A stretch of 64,000 bases of DNA from an uncultured Atopobiaceae bacterium. Lineage in GTDB: Bacteria; Actinomycetota; Coriobacteriia; Coriobacteriales; Atopobiaceae. The position numbers were made by a program, and so were the translations under genes. The stretch spans positions 193,971-257,970 of the forward strand of contig CAJTTF010000001.1 of NCBI GenBank assembly GCA_910579165.1. The letters run 5' to 3'. How positions within the stretch are numbered: position 1 is the first letter of the stretch; every line of letters begins with the position of its first letter. Shown here one piece after another: positions 1 through 7,633 of this stretch. The notes beneath the pieces were generated by a model, which was not told where the DNA came from, did no database searches, and saw only the letters and a program-made list of their open reading frames with translations.

Positions 1-2
1 GC

Positions 3-317
3 ATTACGGGCGGCTTTCATATTCTTCGCGAAAATAACATGTTTGAGTTGATGTTTGGCAAAGAGCCAGCTGCCTCTAAAGCACTTGTAAAAAGACGGTA
101 TCAGTTCCTGAGCTTTGCCAATGCTCTTATGTTTCAAAAGTATAGTTTTGGATACCTGAGAGCGCTTCTCACCTACCCTGATGTTCTCTTCAGAGCGGGC
201 GACATGCGGCCTTGGTACTGCCAGCTCGGGATCATCAAGTTGGCAGTAGAGGATGCAAAACGCTATGGCATAACTGCTGATGAGGCTGCCGTCTACGATA
301 TTGCCTGGATGGGTTAA
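3..317 (+). CDS. C-terminal part of an unidentified protein (5' end outside window)
   Basis: The reading frame is open from base 3 to a TAA after residue WMG, so the gene begins upstream of the window; the internal ATG at 39 has no convincing Shine-Dalgarno sequence. The visible 104 residues are mixed and rather aromatic (FLSFANALMFQKYSFGYL, then RPWYCQLGIIKLAVED) with no motif I recognise. The relic of an alpha/beta hydrolase runs toward it on the opposite strand. The piece may be intact or part of the decayed island; I cannot tell which from the fragment. Confidence 0.45.
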   Translation: MTGGFHILRENNMFELMFGKEPAASKALVKRRYQFLSFANALMFQKYSFGYLRALLTYPDVLFRAGDMRPWYCQLGIIKLAVEDAKRYGITADEAAVYDIAWMG

Positions 318-324
318 TAAGTCC

Positions 325-617
325 CAACAAATGCTGATGAGGCGAAACGCTTTCAATGAATTGCTTAATCAAGGCATTCACGACGTCAGGCGCATCGCAG
401 TTCGAGTTGTGGTCAGCGTCTTCGATCCAATGAACCTTACGACCGGTGCGCTTCTCCCAATTCGTATAGTACTCGCGCTTGAGAGGACATGCGTCTATGG
501 ACACGAACCCGCGAATAGTACCAGGATAAAGTTCCATGTAGGATTGCGCGATATCGACACTCGATAGACGATGCTGCCTTTGGACGTGACTAGTTCTTTT
601 CGCTCCGCTGCTACCAT
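325..617 (-). pseudogene. alpha/beta-hydrolase relic with internal deletions
   Basis: Reading the minus strand in two frames gives pieces of one alpha/beta-hydrolase fold protein in the right order. First is an N-terminal strand (KELVTSKGSIVYRVS, starting at an ATG at 617). After a frame change near 565 comes the post-nucleophile segment DIAQSYMELYPGTIRGFVS with IDACPLKREYYTNWE. This jumps directly to the C-terminal His region (RKVHWIEDADHNSN, ending NALIKQFIESV). A normal member of the family is about 240-280 residues; here the nucleophile elbow and the whole lid are missing, leaving about 95 residues. There is no native stop at the usual end and the frame runs on to 235. Family known, decay seen directly. 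Confidence 0.7.
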
Positions 618-664
618 CTCCCTATCCAATGGGCTAATTGTCCCAGTTGCTCTGAACTGGCATT

Positions 665-950
665 TCATTGTGAAAACGGCTGGTCGGCAGTTTTGACGCC
701 CTTGATTGCGTTGACCATCGCGCGAAGAGACGCGAGCGCATCTTGCCAACTGATGGACTCAGCGAAGGGGTTTGACGCCTGATACCGGCTCCAGTGCTCC
801 TCCATAATCTCGCTTCCCTCAAGCAGGTCGCGTGGCTCCCGCCTCCTGTCACTCTGCCAAAAGAGATGCTCTCCGCGTTGTTTTCAAGGATGGCGTCGAG
901 TGTCTTATCGTATCTGGTAATCATTTTACAATCACGCTGACGTTCTAGCA
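665..950 (-). pseudogene. frameshifted small gene of unknown function
   Basis: An ATG at 950 or 924 (minus strand) opens MITRYDKTLDAILENNAE. Near 850-865 the frame must shift by one base to continue as PRDLLEGSEIMEEHWSRYQ, then ISWQDALASLRAMVNAIKG, and stop at 665. The shifted frame has the charged helical look of a real small protein of about 95 residues, whereas the unshifted frame turns into an Arg/Ser-rich shadow. I do not recognise the family. A sequencing error is the alternative explanation. It lies head-to-tail with the hydrolase relic, in the decayed left part of the island. Confidence 0.4.
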
Positions 951-1177
951 TGATATCAGCATGGTTGTAAAATGTCGTCAGGAGGCTGGTGGAGTAAGGA
1001 AGATGGTGAGACATCAGCAGTATTCAACGTTGAGGTATTTAACGTTGTGTTAACTCCTCTGCGCTATTCCCACTCGGCTAACAGTTTGTTCTTCCGTATA
1101 AGCTGGTATTAGTCCCTGTTGCTCGGTTTGGCTTTTTGATTACCAGATTTACACGAATGAGTGAGCGCATGACGTAC

Positions 1178-2878
1178 TCACGAGATATTTGAACTGGTTT
1201 GATTAAAGCTCAGAATTGATCTAATAAACGATCTTGCTTCAATCATTTTTGGCTCGGTAGCTAAATTGTAGTGTTCGAGCACATGGTATACCCAGTCTTT
1301 CTTTTCTTTGTTAATGGTCTTATCAAAACACTCCATCTCGCCACACGGAACAATATACAGACCCATTTCCTTGCAAATTGATTCCACATTTTCATACGCT
1401 GCAGGGGCGTATCCGTCTAAACAGGCCTTTCCCGCGCTCTTTATCAAGGAATGCATATCAACTCCAGCACCTCTTTTTGCGTTGAAACTATCATGAACGA
1501 TTTTCAGACCTGATGAACGAATACTTTCCCAGTCTTTCCCGAAGGCTTCAATTAGAGATTTAAAATCCTGGCTGGAATCAACAAGATCAAAATCGCAAAT
1601 TGCTACAACAGGAACGTCTACAGCTCTCAGCGCACTCACAACATCTTTCGTGCGGGATTTGCCACCGCAATGAGTAAACAGTACGTCAGGCGAAATCTCT
1701 CCGCTGCTCTCATATAGCGCATTCATTACAGCCTGATAAAACATGCAGTCATAGTCGCTCTCGCATACGACAACCATTTCATGAAATAGACCGCTCAAAA
1801 TATTTGAATACCGTAGTATTGGATTAGTCCAAAGCTTCTCAATTTCTTCATTTTCCAAAATACTCATCCAATTGATATCGTCTTGTCGGTTAATCCTAAC
1901 GATAATGACATTGTCGTTAGACGAGTCAAGAATGCCCTGAAGGAAATCTTCACTATGAGTGGATACGATAAGCTGTCGGCTACTTGGATTATTCTGCCCA
2001 AGCATTTTCCCCATGATCCTTGCTTGAGGAGGATGCAGGAACGCTTCGGGTTCGTCAATGAGTGTTAAAGAATACTCAGAGGTAAATGTGTCTAGCAAAA
2101 TACTTGCAAAGCTTCGCATCCCATCGCCCTGTTCCTGAAGCTGCGGCAATGCGTCAATTAGCGCATTGTATTCATCCTGATCTTGCATGGTGTACTGTGT
2201 TTTGTCCGGCGCCTTACCAACATGCAGTGGCACAGTCTGAAACATGTTCCGATTAACCACCAAATCCATGCCAAATGCTTGATGAAAATAACCGGAAACA
2301 GTCTGTGTCAGCTTCTCACTTTTCATCATCTTATGAATTGGATGTGCTGCCGCGCCATACCCGTCGCGAGATAAACTATTCGAAACGGATAGACGCATTT
2401 CTGTGTTGATTCGCTTAATAAATAGTGAACGCAGATCACGCGGCAAATGCTTTCGTTCCCATTCGTGCAATAAGGATTCCTTGTGCACTACACTCCTTGA
2501 ACCATTCTGTTCTAAATGACCTTCCTCATTGATATGGAAATTTTTGAGTAAAAAAGCCTGAGTTATCTCGCCAAAAAGATGGTAAGAAAGGTCACTGACC
2601 ACAACAGACATCTTCTCCCGGGAGTCATCGAAGCAATCTTCGACATCTCTTAGAATTTGGCTCTTGCCGCAATTATTTGCTCCCGTGAAAACAACTATAC
2701 TGTTCGGTTCGAGTGCTAGAGTTGTTCCGTCATTAAAGCTTATGCTTTCTATCACAACACCAGGATAGTCAACGTTGAACTCTTTTTCATTATTTACAAT
2801 TAGATTCATTAATCCAGTCACTCCAATTCGACTAAGGAATGAAAACCGTGTTTTACGGTTAACGTTTTTTTCTCGCAT
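1178..2878 (-). CDS. OLD-family ATP-dependent nuclease (AAA ATPase + TOPRIM)
   Basis: This 566-residue protein has an ABC/SMC-like ATPase half: Walker A GANNCGKS near residue 66-73, Walker B LTLIDEPEAFLHPPQ near 280 and a switch-like IVSTHSEDF. A TOPRIM half follows, with VVVCESDYDCMF (the acidic E) and VVAICDFDLVD (the DxD-type acidic pair). This is the architecture of overcoming-lysogenization-defect nucleases used in phage defence. I chose the ATG at 2878 because it overlaps the TGA of the upstream XRE gene (TGATG); a TTG three bases earlier is less likely. It is translationally coupled to its probable regulator. No GajB-like helicase or AriB-like partner is next to it, so a single-gene OLD system is the simplest reading. 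Confidence 0.8.
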   Translation of the reverse strand: MREKNVNRKTRFSFLSRIGVTGLMNLIVNNEKEFNVDYPGVVIESISFNDGTTLALEPNSIVVFTGANNCGKSQILRDVEDCFDDSREKMSVVVSDLSYHLFGEITQAFLLKNFHINEEGHLEQNGSRSVVHKESLLHEWERKHLPRDLRSLFIKRINTEMRLSVSNSLSRDGYGAAAHPIHKMMKSEKLTQTVSGYFHQAFGMDLVVNRNMFQTVPLHVGKAPDKTQYTMQDQDEYNALIDALPQLQEQGDGMRSFASILLDTFTSEYSLTLIDEPEAFLHPPQARIMGKMLGQNNPSSRQLIVSTHSEDFLQGILDSSNDNVIIVRINRQDDINWMSILENEEIEKLWTNPILRYSNILSGLFHEMVVVCESDYDCMFYQAVMNALYESSGEISPDVLFTHCGGKSRTKDVVSALRAVDVPVVAICDFDLVDSSQDFKSLIEAFGKDWESIRSSGLKIVHDSFNAKRGAGVDMHSLIKSAGKACLDGYAPAAYENVESICKEMGLYIVPCGEMECFDKTINKEKKDWVYHVLEHYNLATEPKMIEARSFIRSILSFNQTSSNIS

Positions 2879-3372
2879 CAATCCTGCTTCCCCGTATACG
2901 GACTCTTGCCGCTGTCGGTTTTAACCCAAGTACCGTTGTCCCAAGTACGTTTCCATTCTTCGTATTCCTCTTTCGAGATCTCGTGGCTATCGCGCTTTTC
3001 GCGCATCACTGCCCAATCACGAACGAAATCGGCGAAGAAGTCTATGGCGTTGCCGTAGCCTTTCACGATGGCCGGAATACCATCAATATCGCGCACGGTG
3101 TAACCGAAAGTATCCTCATTCTCAAAAATCGCGTAAGCGAACTCGCGTCGGTTTCTGAACGTTGGCGCACTCAAGTATTCAGGTCTCACCCCTAGCGCTT
3201 TTGCGATCCTGTCAAGGATATCCGGCTTCGGATTGCGATCGCCAAGCTCGTACGCCCGATAAGCCGACTCGGTTATGCGAGCCTTATCCGCCACCTCTTT
3301 CTGGGTGAGGTGTAACTCGTCTCTAAGCTTCTTCAGCTTTTTCGCAAGGCTGGGAACTTCCTTTTTTTTCAT
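2878..3372 (-). CDS. XRE-family transcriptional regulator
   Basis: A 164-residue protein whose N-terminal ~65 residues form a classic HTH_XRE domain (LAKKLKKLRDELHLTQKEVA, then ITESAYRAYELGDRNPKPD and RIAKALGV). The C-terminal ~95 residues are acidic/aromatic and end in a charged tail, without a peptidase motif. It starts at an ATG behind GAGAGGGG, and its stop codon overlaps the start of the OLD nuclease. The divergent promoter region just upstream has repeated operator-like sites, so autorepression and repression of the excisionase/integrase promoter are likely (inference). Confidence 0.85.
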   Translation of the reverse strand: MKKKEVPSLAKKLKKLRDELHLTQKEVADKARITESAYRAYELGDRNPKPDILDRIAKALGVRPEYLSAPTFRNRREFAYAIFENEDTFGYTVRDIDGIPAIVKGYGNAIDFFADFVRDWAVMREKRDSHEISKEEYEEWKRTWDNGTWVKTDSGKSPYTGKQD

Positions 3373-3398
3373 AAACAGAGACCCCTCTCATGGCGTAG

Positions 3399-3421
3399 AC
3401 CCCTGACAAGTTGTCAGGGGT
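3399..3421. promoter_or_regulatory. 23-bp perfect palindrome at the XRE transcription start
   Basis: Eleven-base arms (ACCCCTGACAA and its complement) flank one central base. It sits over the predicted start of the XRE-OLD transcript. It could be a second operator or a stable 5'-UTR hairpin shielding nuclease expression. Confidence 0.6.
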
Positions 3422-3423
3422 AC

Positions 3424-3452
3424 AGATTACCACCTCACGTAAATGTAAGCAA
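3424..3452 (-). promoter_or_regulatory. predicted promoter of the XRE-OLD operon
   Basis: On the minus strand: -35 TTGCTT (3447-3452), 17-base spacer, -10 TAATCT (3424-3429). The spacer contains TACGTGAGGT, the same 10-mer found in the spacer of the divergent promoter. Confidence 0.6.
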
Positions 3453-3467
3453 ATTTCTCCATTTCTA

Positions 3468-3496
3468 TTGACATCACAAATACGTGAGGTTATAGT
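3468..3496 (+). promoter_or_regulatory. predicted promoter of the excisionase/integrase unit
   Basis: -35 TTGACA (3468-3473), 17-base spacer, -10 TATAGT (3491-3496). This is close to consensus. The operator-like TACGTGAGGT fills the 3' part of the spacer, so a bound repressor would block RNA polymerase. Confidence 0.75.
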
Positions 3497-3529
3497 CGAA
3501 AACAAGACATCACAAAAACGTGATGTTAT
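3470..3529. repeat. two direct 24-bp operator-like repeats (period 36)
   Basis: Copies at 3470-3493 and 3506-3529 share GACATCACAAA(T/A)ACGTGA(G/T)GTTAT, differing at two positions. Each holds an imperfect dyad ATCAC...GTGA(T/G). A third half-related site lies inverted at 3432-3446. The arrangement fits cooperative binding by the XRE protein. Confidence 0.65.
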
Positions 3530-3552
3530 GCCGATCAACAAAAGGAGTTCTG

Positions 3553-3768
3553 ATGGGAAAAAGACTAATGGATGCAACCGAAGTTGCAAAGCAGCACGGC
3601 ACATCCAAGGCATATGCCTACAAGGTTATCCGCAAACTCAACACGGAGCTGGCAAAGAAAGGCTGCTTGATCGTTCAGGGAAAAGTGAGCAGGATGTACT
3701 TCGAGGAGCGTTATTTCGCTGGCGAGCCGATGACCACTCCCGAGCGAGGTGGAAACGATGTCCGTTAG
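3553..3768 (+). CDS. excisionase-like small winged-helix/HTH protein
   Basis: A 71-residue basic protein starting at the ATG at 3553 behind AAAGGAG (5-base gap); a longer reading from 3520 lacks an RBS. The pattern ATEVAKQHGTSKAYAYKVIR then LNTELAKKG...GKVSRMYFEERYF is typical of small helix-turn-helix proteins encoded directly before tyrosine integrases on conjugative transposons and phages. Its stop overlaps the integrase start (3758), so the two were co-translated. It would control excision directionality or integrase expression. It appears intact although its integrase is broken. Confidence 0.7.
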   Translation: MGKRLMDATEVAKQHGTSKAYAYKVIRKLNTELAKKGCLIVQGKVSRMYFEERYFAGEPMTTPERGGNDVR

Positions 3769-4803
3769 CAAAGATTCGGAGCGCAGAACCTTCTATGTGC
3801 AGTGCCGCTACAGGGACTGGACAGGAGAACCCAAGAAGAAGACCCAGCGCGGGTTCAAGACCGAGAAAGAAGCTCGAAAATGGGAATTCGAATTCCTGAA
3901 GCGCATGGAAGGCGCTCCAACCATGCTGTTCTCCAAGTTCTACGAGGTCTATGCCGAGAACACTAAGATGCGTCTTCGTCAGACCACCCGTGAAACCAAA
4001 GATAACATGATCGAGTCGAAGAGCCTGCCCTTCCTGGGTCATAAGCGCTTGAATGAGATCGCCGCGCTCGAGATCCTCAATTGGGAAAATGAGTTCATGG
4101 CCATGCGCACAAGCAATGGACTTGAATACTCGCAGACCTATCTGCACTCTATCTGCAATTAGCTCTCCGTCATGCTAAATCACGCCGTTCGCTACTACGG
4201 GCTCGATCCGAACCCTATGGTAAAGGTCGGCAAGATCGGAAGTAAGCAAGCCGACGAGATGAGCTTCTGGACGAAGGAATAGTACCTGCGCTTTAGTCGC
4301 GAGATCATGGACAAGCCACAATCGTTCATCGCCTTCGAGCTGCTTTACTGGTGCGGCTTTCGCCTAGGAGAGATGCTCGCGCTCACCCCTGCGGATTTCG
4401 ACTTCAAGAACAAGCGACTGTCTGTGACCAAGAGCTATCAACGCATGCATCGTGAAGATGTCATCACCGCACCCAAGACCCCGAAATCGGTCAGAACGAT
4501 CGTGATCCGAGCTTCCTCATTGACGAGGTCATCGACTTCATGAACTGCATCCCTGATCTGCGCGATTCCGACAGGCTGGTTCTTGCCACGAAATCATTTC
4601 TCCATCACGAGATGGATCGCGGATCGCAAGCCGCCGGAGTCAAGCGCATACGCATCCATGAACTGCGTCATAGCCATATATCGCTGCTCATCGAGCTTGG
4701 ATACTCGGCTCTTGCCATCGCGTCCCGTAACCGTGAGCGTCGCGTGGCGTTGGGGACGCGACGCTCACGGTTACGGGACGCGATGTCGAATTCCGGGGGC
4801 TGA
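3758..4803 (+). pseudogene. tyrosine recombinase/integrase, inactivated
   Basis: N-terminal SAM-like core-binding region and catalytic domain fragments are in order (FYVQCRYRDWTGEPKKK; the catalytic Arg region LLYWCGFRLGEMLALTPAD; then IRIHELRHSHISLLIELGY, the HxxR box). Lesions seen: an in-frame TAG at 4160-4162, a second TAG near 4280, and a one-base loss near 4507 that moves the reading to the +1 frame. The C-terminal end is then replaced by a 30-bp inverted repeat exactly where the GH...Y catalytic part should be. Full-length relatives are about 380-400 residues. The element can no longer excise with its own enzyme. Confidence 0.85.
4716..4785. repeat. perfect 30-bp inverted repeat with 10-base loop
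   Basis: Arms 4716-4745 and 4756-4785 are exact reverse complements, GC-rich and separated by GGCGTTGGGG. It interrupts the integrase just after SALAIASR. The left arm still reads as integrase-like codons, so the right arm looks like an inverted duplication of it rather than an inserted element. No T-run follows, so it is not a standard terminator. Confidence 0.85.
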
Positions 4804-4933
4804 GGCTGTCGCTAAGGGATTGCAAAAGGAACCTCATCGAACGCACGAGCGAAGAAAAGCTTGAGGAACGCGAAATTCCGACTGTGTGTTGAGAGTGGTC
4901 GAATTCATGACTGCCAACGCCAATGGGTTGTAG

Positions 4934-5131
4934 TGCGGATCGGTCGGAGAGCTGATCGAGGCAGCTGCTGTGGAAGGCGTGACCATTGCAGCATTAGGCA
5001 AGTTTCTTGCGCAGCATAGCTTCTTCATGAGACTCCGCGGCGTTGCCTATAAAAAGAAGCACACGAGCACCGGACAAATTATCACGCTTGAACGAATCAG
5101 TTGTGAAGGAAGTGAAGGCAATGAAGGCTGA
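4934..5131 (+). pseudogene. fragment of an unidentified protein
   Basis: Sixty-five codons follow a TAG at 4931 with no start codon near the beginning: ELIEAAAVEGVTIAALGKFL, then RLRGVAYKKKHTSTGQIITL, ending at a TGA. Codon use and composition look protein-like and it follows the integrase relic on the same strand, so it is probably the tail of another element gene. I do not recognise the family. Confidence 0.35.
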
Positions 5132-5386
5132 CGTCGGATATAGCGGCCAGTCTTCACAGCCTTCATGGCTTTCATCAAATAAAGCCCTCAAAAGCTTAGA
5201 GAGGGCTCGTTCGGGCCTCATTCGAAGACTGATTCATTGAGAGCCGTTCGAAGGCCTTAGAAAGCTTTATCTGTAAGTAGCCTATGGCGTATTACGCCGC
5301 CAATCGCACTTGTTCGAACTCGGGAAACTGGTCGGTGACGGCCGCAGCCATCCGCCTCCCAGTTTGCGAGGGATCCCCCGCGCCCC

Positions 5387-5414
5387 TTGAATGACCTCTC
5401 TCACGTGATAAACT
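5387..5414 (+). promoter_or_regulatory. predicted promoter of the restriction-modification pair
   Basis: TTGAAT (5387-5392), 16-base spacer, TAAACT (5409-5414), about 40 bases before the methyltransferase start. A second possible -10, TAGAAT, lies nearer the gene. Confidence 0.45.
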
Positions 5415-5455
5415 TTCTTTAATTTTCAATAAACTTAGAATCTAAGGGAACAGTT

Positions 5456-6460
5456 ATGACCGAAACAAAAAAACGTGCGACAAGAAATCGCACTTTGACC
5501 TTAAGCGATTCCGAAGTTGAACATTACGCGTCTCTCTGCTTGAGTCCGACTCACAATGTTTCTGCTAGTGAAGTAATGAATAAAACACTGCTTGGAGACA
5601 CCTTTGAGCTGCTTGGCAAGTTGTCTCAGAACAGCATCGATTTGCTAATCGTAGATCCTCCATACAACCTCTCAAAAGACTTTCATGGTCAGAAATTTGA
5701 GGCAGGTTCAGACCAAGAGTATGAACGATTTACTCGTGCATGGATCGAGGCTACGCTCCCTCTTTTGAAGCAAGATGGTTCAATTTATGTGTGCTGTGAT
5801 TGGAGAAGCAGCTTAGTTATTGGACCCGTCCTTCAAGATTATTTTGATATCAAGAATCGTATTACTTGGCAACGCGAGAAAGGGCGCGGAGCCAAATCAA
5901 ATTGGAAGAATGGAATGGAGGATATTTGGTTCGCCACTGCTTCAAAGAAAGACTATGTTTTCAATTTAGACGACGTGATGATTCGTCGACGCGTTCTTGC
6001 TCCGTACAAGCAGAACGGTAAACCAAAAGACTGGGAACAAACAGTTAATGGCGACTATAGAAATACATGCCCTTCAAACTTCTGGGATGATTGCACCGTT
6101 CCCTATTGGAGTATGCCTGAGAACACAGACCACCCAACTCAAAAGCCGGAAAAGCTTATTGCGAAAATCATATTAGCAAGCAGTAAACCTGGCGATACGA
6201 TATTGGATCCTTTTTTGGGGTCTGGCACTACATCAGTTGTCGCAAAGAAACTAGGTAGAAATTATGTCGGGATAGAACAAAACCCGTTATATTGCGCTTG
6301 GGCAGAAAAGCGTTTGGAGCTTGCTGAAATGGATTGCGAAATCCAAGGCTATTCCGATGGCGTTTTTTGGGAGAGAAATAGTTTGGCTGCTCAGAAAAGC
6401 TTGAAAAAGAATCGAAAAACGAATTGCACCGCAAGACCAAAAACTGAAACGCTGTTTTAA
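5456..6460 (+). CDS. site-specific adenine DNA methyltransferase (beta class)
   Basis: A 334-residue N6-adenine methyltransferase. Motif IV DPPY is at residues 67-70 (LLIVDPPYNLSKDF). The AdoMet motif I DPFLGSGTTS follows HPTQKPEKLIAKII near residue 240, then VGIEQNPLYCAWAEKRL. Motif IV before motif I defines the beta class. The start is an ATG behind AAGGGA. The tail of ~35 residues is basic and low in conservation signals. It is followed after 9 bases by the probable cognate endonuclease. The DNA here is visibly more AT-rich than the core genes to the right, which supports transfer. The recognition sequence cannot be read from the protein. Confidence 0.88.
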   Translation: MTETKKRATRNRTLTLSDSEVEHYASLCLSPTHNVSASEVMNKTLLGDTFELLGKLSQNSIDLLIVDPPYNLSKDFHGQKFEAGSDQEYERFTRAWIEATLPLLKQDGSIYVCCDWRSSLVIGPVLQDYFDIKNRITWQREKGRGAKSNWKNGMEDIWFATASKKDYVFNLDDVMIRRRVLAPYKQNGKPKDWEQTVNGDYRNTCPSNFWDDCTVPYWSMPENTDHPTQKPEKLIAKIILASSKPGDTILDPFLGSGTTSVVAKKLGRNYVGIEQNPLYCAWAEKRLELAEMDCEIQGYSDGVFWERNSLAAQKSLKKNRKTNCTARPKTETLF

Positions 6461-6469
6461 GGGGCCTGT

Positions 6470-7633
6470 ATGGGAATTTATAATTATGAAGTAATTAGCT
6501 TGCTGACAGATACTATCGAAGAAATCGAACCTGGGACGAGTAAAGAAGATGTTGTCGATATCTTACAAGACACATTCTCTCTTGTAAGAGACAGAAGCGT
6601 GTACAGCTGTCCTGAATTTGCAGTTCGTGTATGTTCTTCTAAAAATCGTTCATTCTCAAATACTGTTCTATCCCTCTCTTCATTACTTAAATATGACGAC
6701 AAGCCTTTTATTGTCGTACTAGATACACCCGATGGCTGTGAGTTATTTCTAGCTAATACAACCTTCCTCAAGAAAATTAGTCATTCTTCTCATGAGTTGA
6801 GGGCTGATAACATCAAGGGCTCTTTTAATGGCTCCGACATCCTTTCTTCCTATGATGGAATCAAGAACACCCCATCAAATTTTGAAGAATTATTCGCCAT
6901 ACACCAAGCTTTTACGCCTGAGGAAAATATCGAACGGCTGGTTGAAACTACGAATAACATAGTTCCGCACAAAACAAAATTTAACGTAGACAGAGAGTCT
7001 GAATCTGTAATTCTTGATGCTCCATTTAGGGCAATCGATTTTCTTCAATCAGATTATATCCACGAACTACGCGATGATTTAGAGTCACGAGTTGAACGAG
7101 TTAAGGATGAAATTGTAATAGCTGCATTTAATGATAACGTTAATCTTCGCGGAAGAATTATTGAGGAACTTGTTACGTCTGACGATCCCCGAACAATTAG
7201 AGCTCTAACAAGAAGTCTTCGTGACGGAAAAATGCTATCGATAAACACGGATCAAGGTCTTGGAGACTATGGGCGAATGTTTGATGGATACGCTACGGAG
7301 ACAGATATAAAAACGAAAGTGTTATTTCTGCAAAGTGCTCCAAAAGCCTATAACATTGACAAGCTCCTGCAATTTCTTGCAGAAGAAGAATCTGTTTATC
7401 TGCTTTTTCTAATTGGGATAGCTGAAGACGATGAAATTCATACTAAGTTAGTTCCTGTCTTTGATAGCGAGTTGCTTGATGCAACTAAAGTCCAATTTCA
7501 TTGGGCTGGAAGAAGCTCCAGGGGAGTTACGCAGTTCGACGGGCATGCGCTTGAAGATATTATCTATTCCGACAAAATAGCCATTGACTCCGATAAGGCA
7601 ATTGATTATTTAGAGTATCTAATATCGCTTTAG
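6470..7633 (+). CDS. probable type II restriction endonuclease (unassigned family)
   Basis: A 387-residue protein starting at the ATG behind AAGGGG, 9 bases after the methyltransferase stop, in the same AT-rich composition. The function is inferred from this pairing. Visible features are PFIVVLDTPDGCELFLANTT followed by FLKKISHSSHELR and IKGSFNGSDI near residue 120-130, which could be the substrate-binding/catalytic core. I cannot point to a certain PD-(D/E)xK triad. The C-terminal part (SRGVTQFDGHALEDIIYSD) is acidic. Alternatives are another modification-linked effector, or a specificity/control protein (less likely given the length). Confidence 0.6.
   Translation: MGIYNYEVISLLTDTIEEIEPGTSKEDVVDILQDTFSLVRDRSVYSCPEFAVRVCSSKNRSFSNTVLSLSSLLKYDDKPFIVVLDTPDGCELFLANTTFLKKISHSSHELRADNIKGSFNGSDILSSYDGIKNTPSNFEELFAIHQAFTPEENIERLVETTNNIVPHKTKFNVDRESESVILDAPFRAIDFLQSDYIHELRDDLESRVERVKDEIVIAAFNDNVNLRGRIIEELVTSDDPRTIRALTRSLRDGKMLSINTDQGLGDYGRMFDGYATETDIKTKVLFLQSAPKAYNIDKLLQFLAEEESVYLLFLIGIAEDDEIHTKLVPVFDSELLDATKVQFHWAGRSSRGVTQFDGHALEDIIYSDKIAIDSDKAIDYLEYLISL

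Larger units (their letters stand above)
4804..5455. other. decayed stretch between integrase relic and methyltransferase
   Basis: No intact gene. It contains a short frame (4934-5131, separate entry), a 7-bp hairpin AGCCCTC/GAGGGCT at 5183-5207 without a T-run, a 10-bp inverted pair ATGAAGGCTG/CAGCCTTCAT around 5121 and 5157, and the methyltransferase promoter at the right end. No tRNA or clear attachment repeat is visible. Confidence 0.5.

Noticed and set aside
1158..1178. GTGAG/CTCAC inverted repeat after the OLD gene
   Set aside because: Five-base stem with an 11-base loop and no T-run; too weak to call a terminator.
1308..2374. Several short plus-strand frames inside the OLD gene
   Set aside because: Shadows of the nuclease gene; no RBS and no family-like sequence.
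5183..5207. Terminator hairpin after the element relic
   Set aside because: 7-bp stem is present but no T-run on either strand.
5043..5240. 65-codon plus-strand frame in the decayed region
   Set aside because: Overlaps the more protein-like fragment in another frame, no RBS, random composition.
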